From Ectocarpus siliculosus (Eukaryota > Sar > Phaeophyceae > Ectocarpales > Ectocarpaceae), in the NCBI GenBank assembly GCA_000310025.1, contig FN649034.1:1-12048 (forward strand): DNA of 12,048 nt. The letters run 5' to 3'. This document shows, piece after piece, positions 1-8,941 of this stretch. Within the stretch, counting starts at the first letter, position 1. Each line of letters starts with the position of its first letter. The position numbers and the translations under genes were made by a program. The notes beneath the pieces were generated by a model. It saw only the letters and a list, made by a program, of their open reading frames with translations. It had not been told where the DNA came from and ran no database searches.

Positions 1-138
1 CACACCAATACTACCGACCTGCTACCCAACATGTTCCATGCTCCTACCGCAGGCAACATCGACACTACCTCCAAACACGCTGCTGCGCCACGTAATGCCA
101 GCGCGTCCACACACACATTTATACGTGCGTTATTCCTC

Positions 139-418
139 TCACTTTTGAGGAGCTCGAACAGTCGTCGTCACTTCAGTCGTCGTTGTCGTAACTGTTGTCT
201 TGACCTTGCGCTCCAGCTCGACTTCCTCGCTACCCAACCGTTCGTGAGCATCGTCTTCGTCGGAGTCGGTGTCATGAGAGACGACCGTGGTAGAGGTGCG
301 ACAGTGCCCCGGCCCGACTCCGCCGGTACCAGGTAAGTCATCCTCCTCCCTATCCCGACCACTACCACCTCCCCCGGCGCCTCCGAGCGATAGCATCATC
401 TTGTAGACGGATGTGAGG
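139..418 (-). CDS. Probable last exon of an acidic, Thr-rich hypothetical protein
   Basis: The minus-strand frame ends at a TGA at 141-139 and gives about 92 residues when started at a splice acceptor. The acceptor is the AG at 420-419, preceded by a C/T-rich stretch and a branch-point-like TGCTCAAC. The exon would begin in phase 2. From the N-terminal side the product has a Gly-rich patch, an Arg/Glu/Asp patch (GRDREEDD), a second acidic cluster (DTDSDEDD), a charged stretch (GSEEVELERK), and a Thr/Val tail that includes TTTTTEVTTTVR. Codons favour G/C in third position (AAG, GAG, GAC, GTC), unlike the surrounding DNA, which is the main argument for real coding. The frame stays open upstream to 642, but that part looks like intron (pyrimidine-rich and Cys/His-rich when translated). 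I recognise no family. The composition suggests a disordered C-terminal tail. The upstream exons are not identified here. Confidence 0.45.
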
Positions 419-908
419 CTGTGACGGGGGCAATGGGTTGAGCAAGTTGTGGTCTTGGGGGCGGAGACAAACCGGCGGAAAGAGAAAGATCTGTGGTGCA
501 TGTGACAATGTGCGGTGCCATTTCGCTCGCTAGACTGTGAGATGCGGGCCAACAGAATCCAACCAAGACAGGCGCGTGGTTCTGTGATTACTTTCGGCAG
601 GTATTTTTTTTCATCAATATTACAATGACCCAAGGCACCCATCTCTATATTACCCTACAGCACCAGCTGGCATCACTGATATTAATCATCAGTGTATAGA
701 AGTAAGTGCAGTACCCAGCCGTCTTTCATCAACTATACCACCAACCACATTCCGTTCGATTACTGTGGGTATATCTAGAATGGGTACTCTTCAACACCGC
801 CTTATTTTATTTTCAATAGCTAAATATATATTTTCCCCAAGCACGTGCGCATGCATAACTTTCCCCTCTACCACACCACATCTGGCGATATTTCACCTAA
901 CACGGACG
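419..908. other. Unassigned: probable intron, then non-coding DNA
   Basis: If the minus-strand exon at 139-418 is real, the stretch immediately above 420 is its upstream intron. It is pyrimidine-rich on the minus strand for about 70 bases. Between about 640 and 900 the DNA is AT-richer, with several TATA-like strings (for example around 825-832), and I see no convincing frame. No RNA gene was recognised. Confidence 0.3.
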
Positions 909-1064
909 ATGACGAGCTATGCACCCGCGACCGTCAACACGCTCGGTAGTGCAGTACCCCGGAGCATGGTCCTTTCTGTCTGCAAGCGGGAAGTCAACTC
1001 GTTCAGGTGTGTGGTTCGTTCGCGCCAGACGTTCAACGACGACCTGGACGGGAACACATACTAG
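909..1064 (+). CDS. Weak coding candidate: GC3-rich terminal frame
   Basis: From the ATG at 909 the frame runs 51 codons to a TAG at 1062-1064 and stays open upstream to 765. Within it the third codon positions are strongly G/C (ACG, GTC, AAC, CTC, AAG, TTC, GAC, CTG), similar to the 139-418 candidate and different from the flanks. The product starts MTSYAPATVN and ends NDDLDGNTY. It has no motif I recognise. It could be the last exon of a plus-strand gene or a decayed gene fragment, and the ATG may simply be an internal Met. The short length keeps confidence low. Confidence 0.22.
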   Translation: MTSYAPATVNTLGSAVPRSMVLSVCKREVNSFRCVVRSRQTFNDDLDGNTY

Positions 1065-1130
1065 ATACGTACGTATGTACAAGAGGATGCTTTAGAAGAA
1101 AATAATTTATCGTGTACAACGCGTACGCGT
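1065..1130. repeat. Two 12-bp perfect palindromes
   Basis: ATACGTACGTAT lies at 1065-1076 and ACGCGTACGCGT at 1119-1130. Both read the same on the two strands. The second contains two ACGCGT hexamers, which is the core of the yeast MluI cell-cycle box. Palindromes of this length are expected a few times by chance in 12 kb, so a regulatory role is not implied. Confidence 0.4.
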
Positions 1131-2366
1131 ATGAATACCATGCAAAAGACGCCCAGACGCCTGCAACACTGCTGTCGTCGTGGATCCCCCCCCCCCCCCC
1201 TTCATGTGCATAGTACAGTAATACGGGATGCCCTTTCCCCGTTCCCATCGGGTTAACCCGTGCCTATGCGCCTGTCGTCCCCAATAAACCCACGACGTGT
1301 GCTGTACGATCGTAGCCGTTCTGACTTCTCCAGCCACATTCCTCGGGCGGGAGAACACGACATTTTGGAACATCTGGATCACGCAAATTCCATGTTGTTG
1401 GTATGCGCAGAGAAGAGAACCACAATCTCTGAACTGCTGTCAACGTCGTGGCCTGCACCAGCAGGCTAGACGACAGTGGGCTAGTTAGCCTAATATGACG
1501 TACTACACTTAGTCGCGTATTGCGCCAAGCCATGAACGCAGACCCGAACGAGTATCGAGCGCGGAATGTCAAAAGTGATACTGCTGCAACGTATCTCAAA
1601 GCCTTTTTGAGGCTATTAGGAGCGGAGAGCAGCAATCACCCTCCCGCACGGGGTGCTTCCAGGCACGACCGCAGTCTGTGGTAGACTCACTGTACGTTTG
1701 GACAAACAAAGACGTGCCGAACAACCACGATCCCGCGTAGGAATAGATGTTAGTCGGGCTACGGCGGCGTAGCCTGCGTGCCACACAGGAGATTGTACTT
1801 GGGATATCGCTTTCCATTTAAAGTCGGCAGACCGCTGTTGTTCTGTCTCATACACTGACAGACCCAAGAAGGGAATTTGAAGGCACCGAGAAAGAAGCCG
1901 CCGAGACAGATATAACTTGGCGTCCGCCAATCAATTGTCTACAAATACGGCGTCTTGCCTGTTTTCGATGAGCTTAACTGACGCATACCACACGCCCAAA
2001 CACGGCAGGATAGCAGCAGTACAGGCCAACTGGAATGTATGTGCTAGGAGGTCCGCAACGTCAATCCACACTGAGGGTCGATGACGAGCACGCTGGAGCT
2101 ACAGCGAGGAGAGGGAGGTCGCACACACACGTACACGCTAGTATCTGTGCGGTGTTTAACCGAACGTTGTAGGCACAAGGTATGGTCTGACAGTAAGACG
2201 CCTAGCGCCTTTCCTGTTTCATCGAGATAACTACCTGGTCCGTGTGGTCGCACTCAAATCCACGATACCTTGATTGAAACCGAGTAATCGCATAGTCTAG
2301 ACGATAGCATGTAAACGATAGTCACAACCAGCCTTCTGAGATAACCAGGGTGTGTGTTTCGTGACC
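1131..2366. other. Unassigned non-coding stretch
   Basis: Apart from the C15 run I see nothing convincing here. A minus-strand frame of 123 codons (1264-1635) is open but has no codon bias, no recognisable motif and several equally long competitors. No tRNA, rRNA or long repeat was noticed. Confidence 0.4.
1186..1200. repeat. Poly-C run (C15)
   Basis: Fifteen consecutive C on the plus strand (G15 on the minus). It is an uninterrupted homopolymer and so a likely site of length polymorphism or sequencing error. The minus-strand frames that read through it as poly-Gly are best viewed as artefacts of the run. Confidence 0.95.
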
Positions 2367-2442
2367 GAGGTAGGAGGCGATCAATCATACATGTCGGGAC
2401 CCACGAGGTAGGAGGCGATCAATCATACATGTCGGGACCCAC
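2367..2442. repeat. Exact 38-bp tandem duplication
   Basis: Two adjacent identical copies lie at 2367-2404 and 2405-2442, each starting GAGGTAGGAGGCG and ending CGGGACCCAC. I found no mismatch between them, so the duplication is recent or maintained. 38 is not a multiple of 3, so a frame crossing both copies would shift. There is no third copy nearby. Confidence 0.95.
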
Positions 2443-3327
2443 GCGGTCTTATCACAATTGTCGAATTCTGTCAAAAAGGAGGGAGGGTCGCGTTGAGTCG
2501 ACGTCGTTTGATAATGGCACGATGCGCCCGGCCCGGAAATACGCCCTCGTGCTACATCGTGGGTTTATTGCATGGCAGCACAGCATGTTATGGCGATGCG
2601 CTCGTGTATCGTGAATGCCGGGGATGTCGCGCTACCCCTCCCCCCTCGAAGTCGCTAACTGCTTCTGCTTTGCATAGCTCCATTGTTACAATGTCTCGTG
2701 TGCCGTTTGTTCGCCGTTGGGTCGGCGGTGCCTTTGAAACGTGCTTAACCGTATTTTTTTACGTTCACGTAAGTAAGCACATAACGTATCAGTCCAGACT
2801 CACGCGTTGACGTCATATCTTTATTGTGCCGCCAGACCGTAGATAATCTAAATATGGTCGTCCTGGTAGTATCTTTAACTTGAAAGCAGAGTACCCCCGA
2901 TTAAATCATATTAAACTGATACTAATATATACAGTAGTAATGGATAAAGTCGCTATGCTTACTTTCGTAAGTAAACTCACACGAGATAAGTAGACATTTC
3001 GGCTCTCGCCACCACCAATGCAGGAGGATGATTTGGTGACGGACGCGTCTTGCATGGGGAGAATGCTTTGAACACGGAGTTCTTTGGCATTGTTGCAGTC
3101 TTCAACCCCCACCACCACCCGAAACGACATGGTCGAGAGGTCTCCAAGTATTGTACACGCATATGGTTCACGGAGTTCAACCATTGCGCTGCAGCACACG
3201 TCGGCCGTGCTCCCAGACCCACTCGACATCTAACACCTTAAGCCCCCGCCGACCCACAGCAATCGGGGGGGGCGATGCTTCACCCTAGTACGTATTAAAG
3301 GTTGACCTGCACGTTGTCTTTTCGCAG
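2443..3327. other. Unassigned stretch, possible intron at its right end
   Basis: No convincing gene. A plus-strand frame at 2493-2810 lacks codon bias. The stretch 2815-2960 is AT-rich. The last bases before 3328 have the form of a 3' splice site (a T/C-rich tract ending TTTTCGCAG), so part of this region may be an intron of the exon candidate at 3328-3589. A G8 run lies at 3265-3272. Confidence 0.3.
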
Positions 3328-3589
3328 CAGGAGGAACACGGCCTCACAATTTCAGCAATCCATCACTCGTTTGCCAACCAGCAGGGGGCAATGGCGCCGA
3401 CAGATAGAACTCATTGGGCTCACCACCGAGGAACTCGGCCTTTGGACACAGGGGGGGGCGGGCACGACTTCGGCTGTACAAAGACATCAGAGGGATGCCG
3501 ACCGGACGGCGGAGTTTGGCGCGCTAGCATCCGTCTCGTCGATCTGCAACGGCAGCCGTCAGAGCGACGGACTCTATGGCATGGAATAG
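3328..3589 (+). CDS. Possible terminal exon of a hypothetical protein
   Basis: A good splice-acceptor context (TTGTCTTTTCGCAG ending at 3327, with an alternative AG at 3330) opens a frame of about 87 codons to a TAG at 3587-3589, entered in phase 2. The product has a basic start (SRRNTASQFQQ), then a helix-like amphipathic stretch (RRQIELIGLTTEELGLWTQ), then a polar Ala/Ser/Arg-rich tail ending in GLYGME. It reads through a G8 run at 3451-3458 as Gly-Gly-Ala, so a length error in that run would change the frame downstream. A competing plus frame starting at ATG 3391 stays open to 3714, but its composition is less protein-like. No family is recognised. This could equally be a degraded gene. 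Confidence 0.3.
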
Positions 3590-4445
3590 CCCGGGGTGAA
3601 GGGCCTATAATACCAACTCCATGTGATGGAGGGTTGCGATGCTGGGTTTTAGGTTGGCGTCCTTCACCTGACCTCGTTGGGGTGGATTCCGTCCTGCGGA
3701 GGTATTCGCGATGACAGTCGTCACGGGAGGGGGGGAATATGTGTGACGGTCACATTTTGAGTGCGCGTAGCGGACGTAATTGTTCAAAGATAAGGTGACT
3801 ATGTGAGGAATTTTCGTCTAGAATAATCTGTGGCTTTCGTAGCCCTCGTTCCACTTTGACACGCGAGTCACAAGAGAACATCTCGACCTGTCGAGACTTT
3901 GTATATCTTGCCCTTGTGCGTATCTAATATTTACTCGAACTATATCGTGGCGCCTGACGATACTGATGAAGTAGCTGGTCACGTCAGCATTCAACCCAGA
4001 ATAGAGCCAGTGGCTCCCGGAGAGCCACGAATTTCTTGCTTGTCATATTCGTTCTAGCTACTACGAAGAGGGCTGGGGAGGGCTGCGCGTGTGAACACGA
4101 GGTTTCCCCTGATGAACATCTGTCTTTATACAAGGGGTAAGAGGGGTCCTTTGCGTTTGAGCTATCCATTCTGTACTATACGAAGGCCCCGCCATTCGGG
4201 AAATAGGTGTCTTGGCCCCCTGAGAAGACGCAACAGGGCATGGCCAATCGATGTAATCGCGGTCCCATCGTTGCGTCGAAACGTAATGACCTTCGGTAGT
4301 GCTGGTTTTGCGTGCTACAATAATACCTGAAGAATTTGAGGTGTGTTTCATTTTTCATCGCCGTGACCTTTCGCGGGCTAACCCATTTAGTCTACTGGCT
4401 CATTTTTTTAAGGTCTACCCGCAGTAAGACGGTTGCGTTCGAGCA
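3590..4445. other. Unassigned non-coding stretch
   Basis: No supported gene. It contains a G7 run at 3729-3735 and a perfect 7-bp hairpin at 4010-4028 (GTGGCTC, loop CCGGA, GAGCCAC). Short frames on both strands (for example 4091-4330 plus and 4061-4351 minus) overlap each other and show no codon preference. Confidence 0.4.
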
Positions 4446-4787
4446 ATGCAATGGGTGTTAGTTATTATTAGTGTTGCCCATGGTCTGTTTGCTTTGGGTG
4501 CTTCGGTCGGGAAACCAAAGCCTTCCTGTTTTTCGCTCGTTTTTCTTCCGAAACCTTTTTTCGCAAGGAACGCATACCAGGGGTATCGGGCCACTTACAT
4601 ATACTATGGGCGGCACACACGCCACGACGAAATTACGGTCTTCTGGCGTGCAATGAAAGGTTTCGCACGTTCCTCCGGCGTGTTCAGAGGAAAGCGGGGT
4701 GGTAAACCTCGCTTCATAACGCGGAAGACGTGGCCTTTGAGATGGGAACAGGCGAAAAGTCAACGTACTAGTCCTCGATCGGTGTAG
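4446..4787 (+). CDS. Hypothetical 113-residue ORF with a signal-peptide-like N-terminus
   Basis: The frame runs from a real ATG at 4446 to a TAG at 4785-4787. The first 22 residues (MQWVLVIISVAHGLFALGAS and on) form a continuous hydrophobic stretch ending in small residues, as in a secretory signal peptide or a membrane anchor. The rest is basic: a Tyr-rich segment (TYIYYGRHTRHDE), then FRGKRGGKPRF and a Lys/Arg-rich tail. The second half favours G/C third positions slightly; the first half does not. There is no recognised domain. A minus-strand frame of similar length overlaps it, so chance is a real alternative. Confidence 0.22.
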   Translation: MQWVLVIISVAHGLFALGASVGKPKPSCFSLVFLPKPFFARNAYQGYRATYIYYGRHTRHDEITVFWRAMKGFARSSGVFRGKRGGKPRFITRKTWPLRWEQAKSQRTSPRSV

Positions 4788-5057
4788 TTCTTTTTTTTAT
4801 CGGCCGCCATGTGTAGGCAACATATCGGCCAAGGTGACGGCACGACGACAGAGGTATCCAAGACCGACCCTAATATTTGACAAATATGGTATAGGTGATT
4901 CGCGACAAGCGGCTCCACGTAACCGATCATATAATGGTTAGTGATAGGCGAGCTACACAATCTGGCGTACCGCCGAGAAATACACGCCGCCGTTATGTCT
5001 ACGTCACCTTTACTACAGGGTAACCGTCGAAAGGCACACCCGTACATCAACACTTAC

Positions 5058-5411
5058 CTCCCTCAACCTAGGGTGGGGGGGGGGTTGGTGGACGTACTCG
5101 ACTTTGCTGGGGTGGTAACCTACGTAATAAGGCGTATCGAGCATGAGGAAAAATACTGACTTGCCAACACGTACGACTACTCCGGCGTACATTGGCTCTG
5201 TATAGGCGGGGCGGTTCCCATGGGAATGGCCGAACATCGTCCCAAAGGGGGGGCCGTGATATGGTACACTCTCACCAGGGTCGACCATTGTTGTGTGTGT
5301 TATTGTTATTAATGCGATCGTTATCGTCGCACCCCCTACGCAAACGAATCTCGAGGTTCGGAACGTTGAGTCCATTCGGGTAGTCAACGACGCATTTAAG
5401 GACAACTCCAT
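5058..5411 (-). CDS. Weak exon candidate ending at a consensus 5' splice site
   Basis: From an ATG at 5411 the minus strand is open for 118 codons to position 5058. There it meets a full-consensus donor, GGGAG then GTAAGT (GT at 5057-5056), in phase 0. Without splicing the frame stops at about 5013. The product has a hydrophobic beta-prone stretch (GGATITIALITIT), a Pro/Gly/His-rich middle and a second hydrophobic patch (VGKSVFFLMLD). It reads a C10 run (plus-strand G 5075-5084) as Pro-Pro-Pro. I could not find an acceptor that continues a good frame downstream, and codon use is not biased, so this may be chance. Confidence 0.18.
5071..5091 (+). other. Guanine-rich tract with G-quadruplex potential
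   Basis: GGGT, then G10, then TTGGTGG. The G blocks and 1-2 base spacers could fold into a quadruplex on the plus strand. It lies 13 bases upstream (on the plus strand, downstream) of the weak minus-strand donor at 5057-5056. No conserved context is visible. Confidence 0.5.
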
Positions 5412-7643
5412 GGGTGTTCTGATTACACGACCCGCACCCCGTGGAAAATCCCACCCTTGACTATACCCGCCCTTTATCAGAGAGCGAACGTATGATCACC
5501 CTAGCGTTGCACCCCGACCACGCGAACCGCGCGACACCACCTCAACCCTACATTACTACATAACTGGGAAGAAGATAGCAAAAACGCCGTCCCTTGCTTG
5601 TCCCCCTCCCCCACCTAATGTACACAGCAAGACACTATCTCCAAATGCACGGATGCCACAATGTACAAAGCCCTGGAGAGCATCGGAAACGTCCAAACGT
5701 GTGCAGGGGATGAAGCCTGGGGTAATTGATGGCCACAAAGACTGCGAAGGACCAACCAAGGAGCATTATAAAATAACGCCGAAAATTACAACGCCCTCAA
5801 AGGGGCAGACAAAAAGTGTATGTATCCCTTTGGCAGCCGCCCCCACAGGGCACCAACCAAACGGGGTATTAGCATTTTCGACGCATCTCTGCGGGAGATG
5901 TGCAATTAAAGAGCCATCCTCGAATCAAAGTTTTCTAGCTGCAAATACACGTTGACCAATGTGGCTACGGGTTGGGAATAACACCCATTAAATGCAGGCA
6001 ACTCTATATGCGTATCATACCTTTCACCTTTCCCAAGATCGATGTACACGACACGCACGGCGACCACGGCCGAAACACCACTTCGCCGGCGAAACCGCTC
6101 CGCTCATTACAGTGGGATATCGCGAACCCTACGAGTTGCCGGCTACAAGAAAAGCACCACCGTTTCTCCTGCCAACTATGAATTTGAACTTTTTTTCCTC
6201 TGGGCGAGTCTGCGGTTCCCCACTAGGAAATGACCGCTTGAGTTGCTGCCGGCGAGGACGTCTACTCGGGCTGCGTGCATGCCCCGACTAACCCCATGTA
6301 ATTCAAAAGGCAGCATGGCATTGTTGCACACAGGCAGATCCTGTGTGCGCCCAACGCTACCAGATGGTACAGAATAACGACAAACCAGTGCGCGTCGCCA
6401 GGCCCCTTGCTTTCTGTGCATGTGGAGTTCTGTCCTTGCCGCTGAAATGCGAGCGGGTTACCCTCTGTGCATCGACCCTATACAAAAACAACCTTACAGG
6501 TAACGTTTTAACTTCGATGCAACCCCCTCCCCCCCCACAACCCACCCCCCACGACCTCGCCCTCATATCCGACGTAGGTGATTATTTCCCAGCATTTATT
6601 TGCCCGACGCTGCGGCCGACATGCTCCCACCCTCCGGGACGGTGGCCTGATATACGGCAGCCAGCTTTGGCCTGCGAACGACGAACACGAAGACGCGAAC
6701 CACATTAACTGCTGTTCACTCATGCTGGGGGCTCGTGTGACCTAGAGCATGACGCATAAGCCGTACTGGCAGCGGTAGCAGTAGCACCAGGCGAGCACTC
6801 TGCGGTACGTTTCATTGCCGCATGCATTGGGAAACTGCAGTACGCCCTAACCCTTCAAAAATACTATCTTCCCTTTCGCAACACGTCTAGTTAGCCCTAC
6901 AAATTACAAATAATATGCCGGCAATGAGGTCTCTCATCCAAACGCTCCCAGGGGCTAAAAAATAGTGACGTCTGGGAGTGCCTGGTCCTCGAGAGCCAAG
7001 GTAGTCAGACACTGGCCACACTTCCTCGTCGGGCTTCGGTGAATGGTCTTCAGATCCTAACGCGCAAAATTAAACATATCCCCCTTCGTCATAACACGCA
7101 GCTGAGCATTCGGGGGCCAATCATCTACATAGTGCGGTCGGTACCGACGTGGTTGAACGCACGTGACGACGGCAATCACAAAGAGCATCCTGCCCAAATA
7201 CAAACGAAGATAGTAACACAGCTTTTTGGCGTTGTTGTTACATGACACGCCCGTTCCAAGTCGAGCTCTAAGCTCTGACAAAAAATATATCCTAGCTGTA
7301 CATCTCGCGACAACGATCGAGCGGCAGCTGATAGATGTAACTGTCGTCACATGTGTGAGTCAACGGGCGGAAACAGGGTGCAAACACCACACACTTTATA
7401 TACTCCACCTACCTGCTGTGCTTGTGTGAGAGCTGTGGTTACGTTCACTTTGACATACAGGTTACCCTCCCAACTCCCACCCCCGTCCACATCCCGCTTT
7501 CGTCGTCGTACATTCCCCCCGCATACTTTAGTAGTGCTGAACCCACTGTTCCCTCCTCTTCTGTTCGCTGTTTTTCCAACTGCCAGCAAAACAGAAGGAC
7601 ACCATACAGTATAGGCAGGACTCGTCGCCTAGCGCACCAAGCG
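5412..7643. other. Unassigned stretch with only chance-like ORFs
   Basis: The plus-strand frames 5653-5955 (100 codons) and 5992-6291 (99 codons) start with real ATGs but have unbiased codons and no motif I know. A perfect 9-bp stem with a 5-base loop lies at 6326-6348 (GCACACAGG, CAGAT, CCTGTGTGC). From about 7440 to 7560 the plus strand is strongly C/T-rich, and a TATA-like TTTATATACT lies near 7395. Together these could mark a promoter or an intron end, but no gene start is evident. No RNA gene was recognised. Confidence 0.35.
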
Positions 7644-7933
7644 TCACCATCGCACCACTTCGAGCGTGTGCTCCATTGTGGTGTCATATAGCGTGACAGT
7701 TGTGTGAGGCATGGGTGCTGTGTGTGGCGAGAGCATCGTGGCGATGTGAAACCCGGTTTGTTTTTTTCGCCTGCCGATGCGACCGATGCGACCCTCGTGC
7801 CCGGGCCAAAAAATAATATATCGGATTACACGCCGCCACTGAGGTCTTCCCACACGCAGCACCCATGCGTAACACAACTGCCACGCTGTATGACACCACA
7901 ATGGAGCACAAGCTCGAAGCGGTGCGATGGCGA
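7644..7933. repeat. Long imperfect inverted repeat (foldback / MITE-like or small-RNA hairpin)
   Basis: The left arm from 7644 pairs without gaps to the right arm ending at 7933 (paired positions sum to 15577). Over 7645-7730 against 7847-7932 I count about 76 identical of 86 by eye. Shared blocks include CTCCATTGTGGTGTCAT and GCATGGGTGCTG. Pairing continues more weakly (about 60-70%) to roughly 7767/7810, leaving a loop of about 42 bases. A transcript of either strand would form a single hairpin of nearly 290 nt. No transposase is present. Similar peptides read from opposite strands (both include MTPQWST) are a by-product of the symmetry. Candidates are a non-autonomous foldback or MITE element, or a young microRNA or siRNA precursor derived from one. 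I see no strict target-site duplication touching the arm ends. Confidence 0.85.
7776..7793 (+). repeat. 9-bp direct repeat in the hairpin loop
   Basis: GATGCGACC occurs twice back to back, at 7776-7784 and 7785-7793. It lies inside the unpaired loop between the two arms of the inverted repeat. It may be slippage during replication of the foldback. Confidence 0.9.
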
Positions 7934-7945
7934 TCGTCGTCCTAG

Positions 7946-8493
7946 GTTTCGAGAACTAATGTGCTGCTGTGCTCACACACCTGGCAGTTGAGCTCGGCGG
8001 TCGAAAAAATACATGCGCGACAGCAATACATAGCCTCATGACACCACAGAGAATCCAGCGGCATCCAAAACAGATGCTGTCGCCCGCTGTGCGTGTGCTG
8101 ACAACGGGCGTGTGTTATCTGCTGCAATCCGCTGTGTCCTAAGGAAAAACAAAAGGTGCATCTGCTGACCCCTGCGGGGTAAAATCAAGTCAGTTCTCTA
8201 CAAGCTATATCAGGCGAACGGACTGTACAAACTCTTTCTTCTGGAAGGAGTATACCGTGCACTGCTGTCTCCTCTGGCAATATTGGAAATATCGCTTCGC
8301 TCGGATAACTAAATGACGTGAATTTTTAAGAGTAATCTCGGATTTGAGACGCATCTAGATTTCGGAACGAAATCGGGAAGAGTCAGATATTCCAGAAAGG
8401 ATGTTGGAAAATGACCCCACCTAGTTCAGTCCCCCTTTTCTCTCCCGAAATACGCCGGAGCAGAGAAGAAGGGGAATATTTGAGAGTCGTAAC
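7946..8493. other. Unassigned region upstream of the Ala-rich ORF
   Basis: No supported gene. It contains a small hairpin (ACCCC TGC GGGGT, about 8168-8180). From 8280 to 8410 it is AT-richer, and it would hold the promoter and 5' UTR if the frame at 8494 is a real first exon. I see no clear TATA box at a fixed distance. Confidence 0.3.
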
Positions 8494-8882
8494 ATGCCGC
8501 CTCCCAACACGCGGCGCGCCACGGCGGCGGCTTCGGCGGCTGCTTCTCCTACAACGGCTTCCTCAGCGGCGGCGCCTTCTTCCTCAGCGGCTGCTGCCCC
8601 GGCGGCGGCTGCCGCGGCCCCAGCGGCTGCCAGCGCGCCGATGGGACCGCTTTCCCCGCCTCCACCTGGGCTGCCTCCCCGGCCCGACCGCCAGACGGCC
8701 GCGTTTGTGGACGCGACCACGGCGGCCTACGCTCTGCCGTGCTACACGGCGCTGGTGCCGGGAGCAGGGGCAACGCTGGACCTTGGGCGGGTGTTCGACC
8801 GCAACCGGCTCGGTTGCGATCAGGGCAATGTGGAGGAGCGAGCTGATCGCTCTGCTGACTCGAGCGCACGCAAAAACCAGAG
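8494..8882 (+). CDS. Ala/Ser/Pro-rich N-terminal exon of a hypothetical protein
   Basis: The ATG at 8494 has A at -3 (AACATG). Residues 10-49 are an Ala/Ser/Pro block built from mixed GCG/GCT/GCC/TCC/CCG codons, so it is not a single pure trinucleotide run. A Pro-rich linker follows (PPPPGLPPRPDR, about 54-66). From residue 67 there is a more ordinary segment containing TTAAYALPCYTALVPGAG and DLGRVFDRNRLG. There is no acidic residue before about position 65, which would suit an organelle transit peptide, but low complexity alone could explain that. G/C third positions are strong to about 8820 and then fade. I end the exon at a possible donor (AGAG then GTGCGC, GT at 8883); an alternative is the GT at 8791. 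Unspliced, the frame would stop at 9033 after translating the A20 and TTG tracts, which is unlikely. No family is recognised. Confidence 0.4.
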
Positions 8883-8941
8883 GTGCGCTGCTCAATATTC
8901 AATATTCTATATGCCAAGTGTTGAAAGTGATGAAAGTGTTC

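Noticed and set aside
1-336. Plus-strand frame of 101 codons at the window start
   Set aside because: It is antisense to the better supported minus-strand acidic exon, and its Ser/Arg-rich product mirrors that exon's codons.
745-775. GTTCGATTAC resembling a tRNA T-loop
   Set aside because: The flanking bases do not form a T-stem, and no acceptor, D or anticodon arm is present at the right distance.
1033-1382. Minus-strand frames containing poly-Gly
   Set aside because: The Gly run is the C15 homopolymer. Two frames both read through it, and neither has other support.
5653-6291. Two plus-strand ORFs of about 100 codons (5653-5955 and 5992-6291)
   Set aside because: They have real ATGs but unbiased codons, no motif, and overlapping alternatives in other frames. 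The length is expected by chance in several kb.
6326-6348. Perfect 9-bp stem-loop that could be a terminator
   Set aside because: There is no following T-run and no gene upstream. A stem of this size is expected about once in a window of this length.
7644-7991. Matching peptides (both with MTPQWST) on opposite strands, as if a duplicated gene
   Set aside because: They come from the two arms of the inverted repeat. There is no codon bias, and the frames run into the loop and the flanks.
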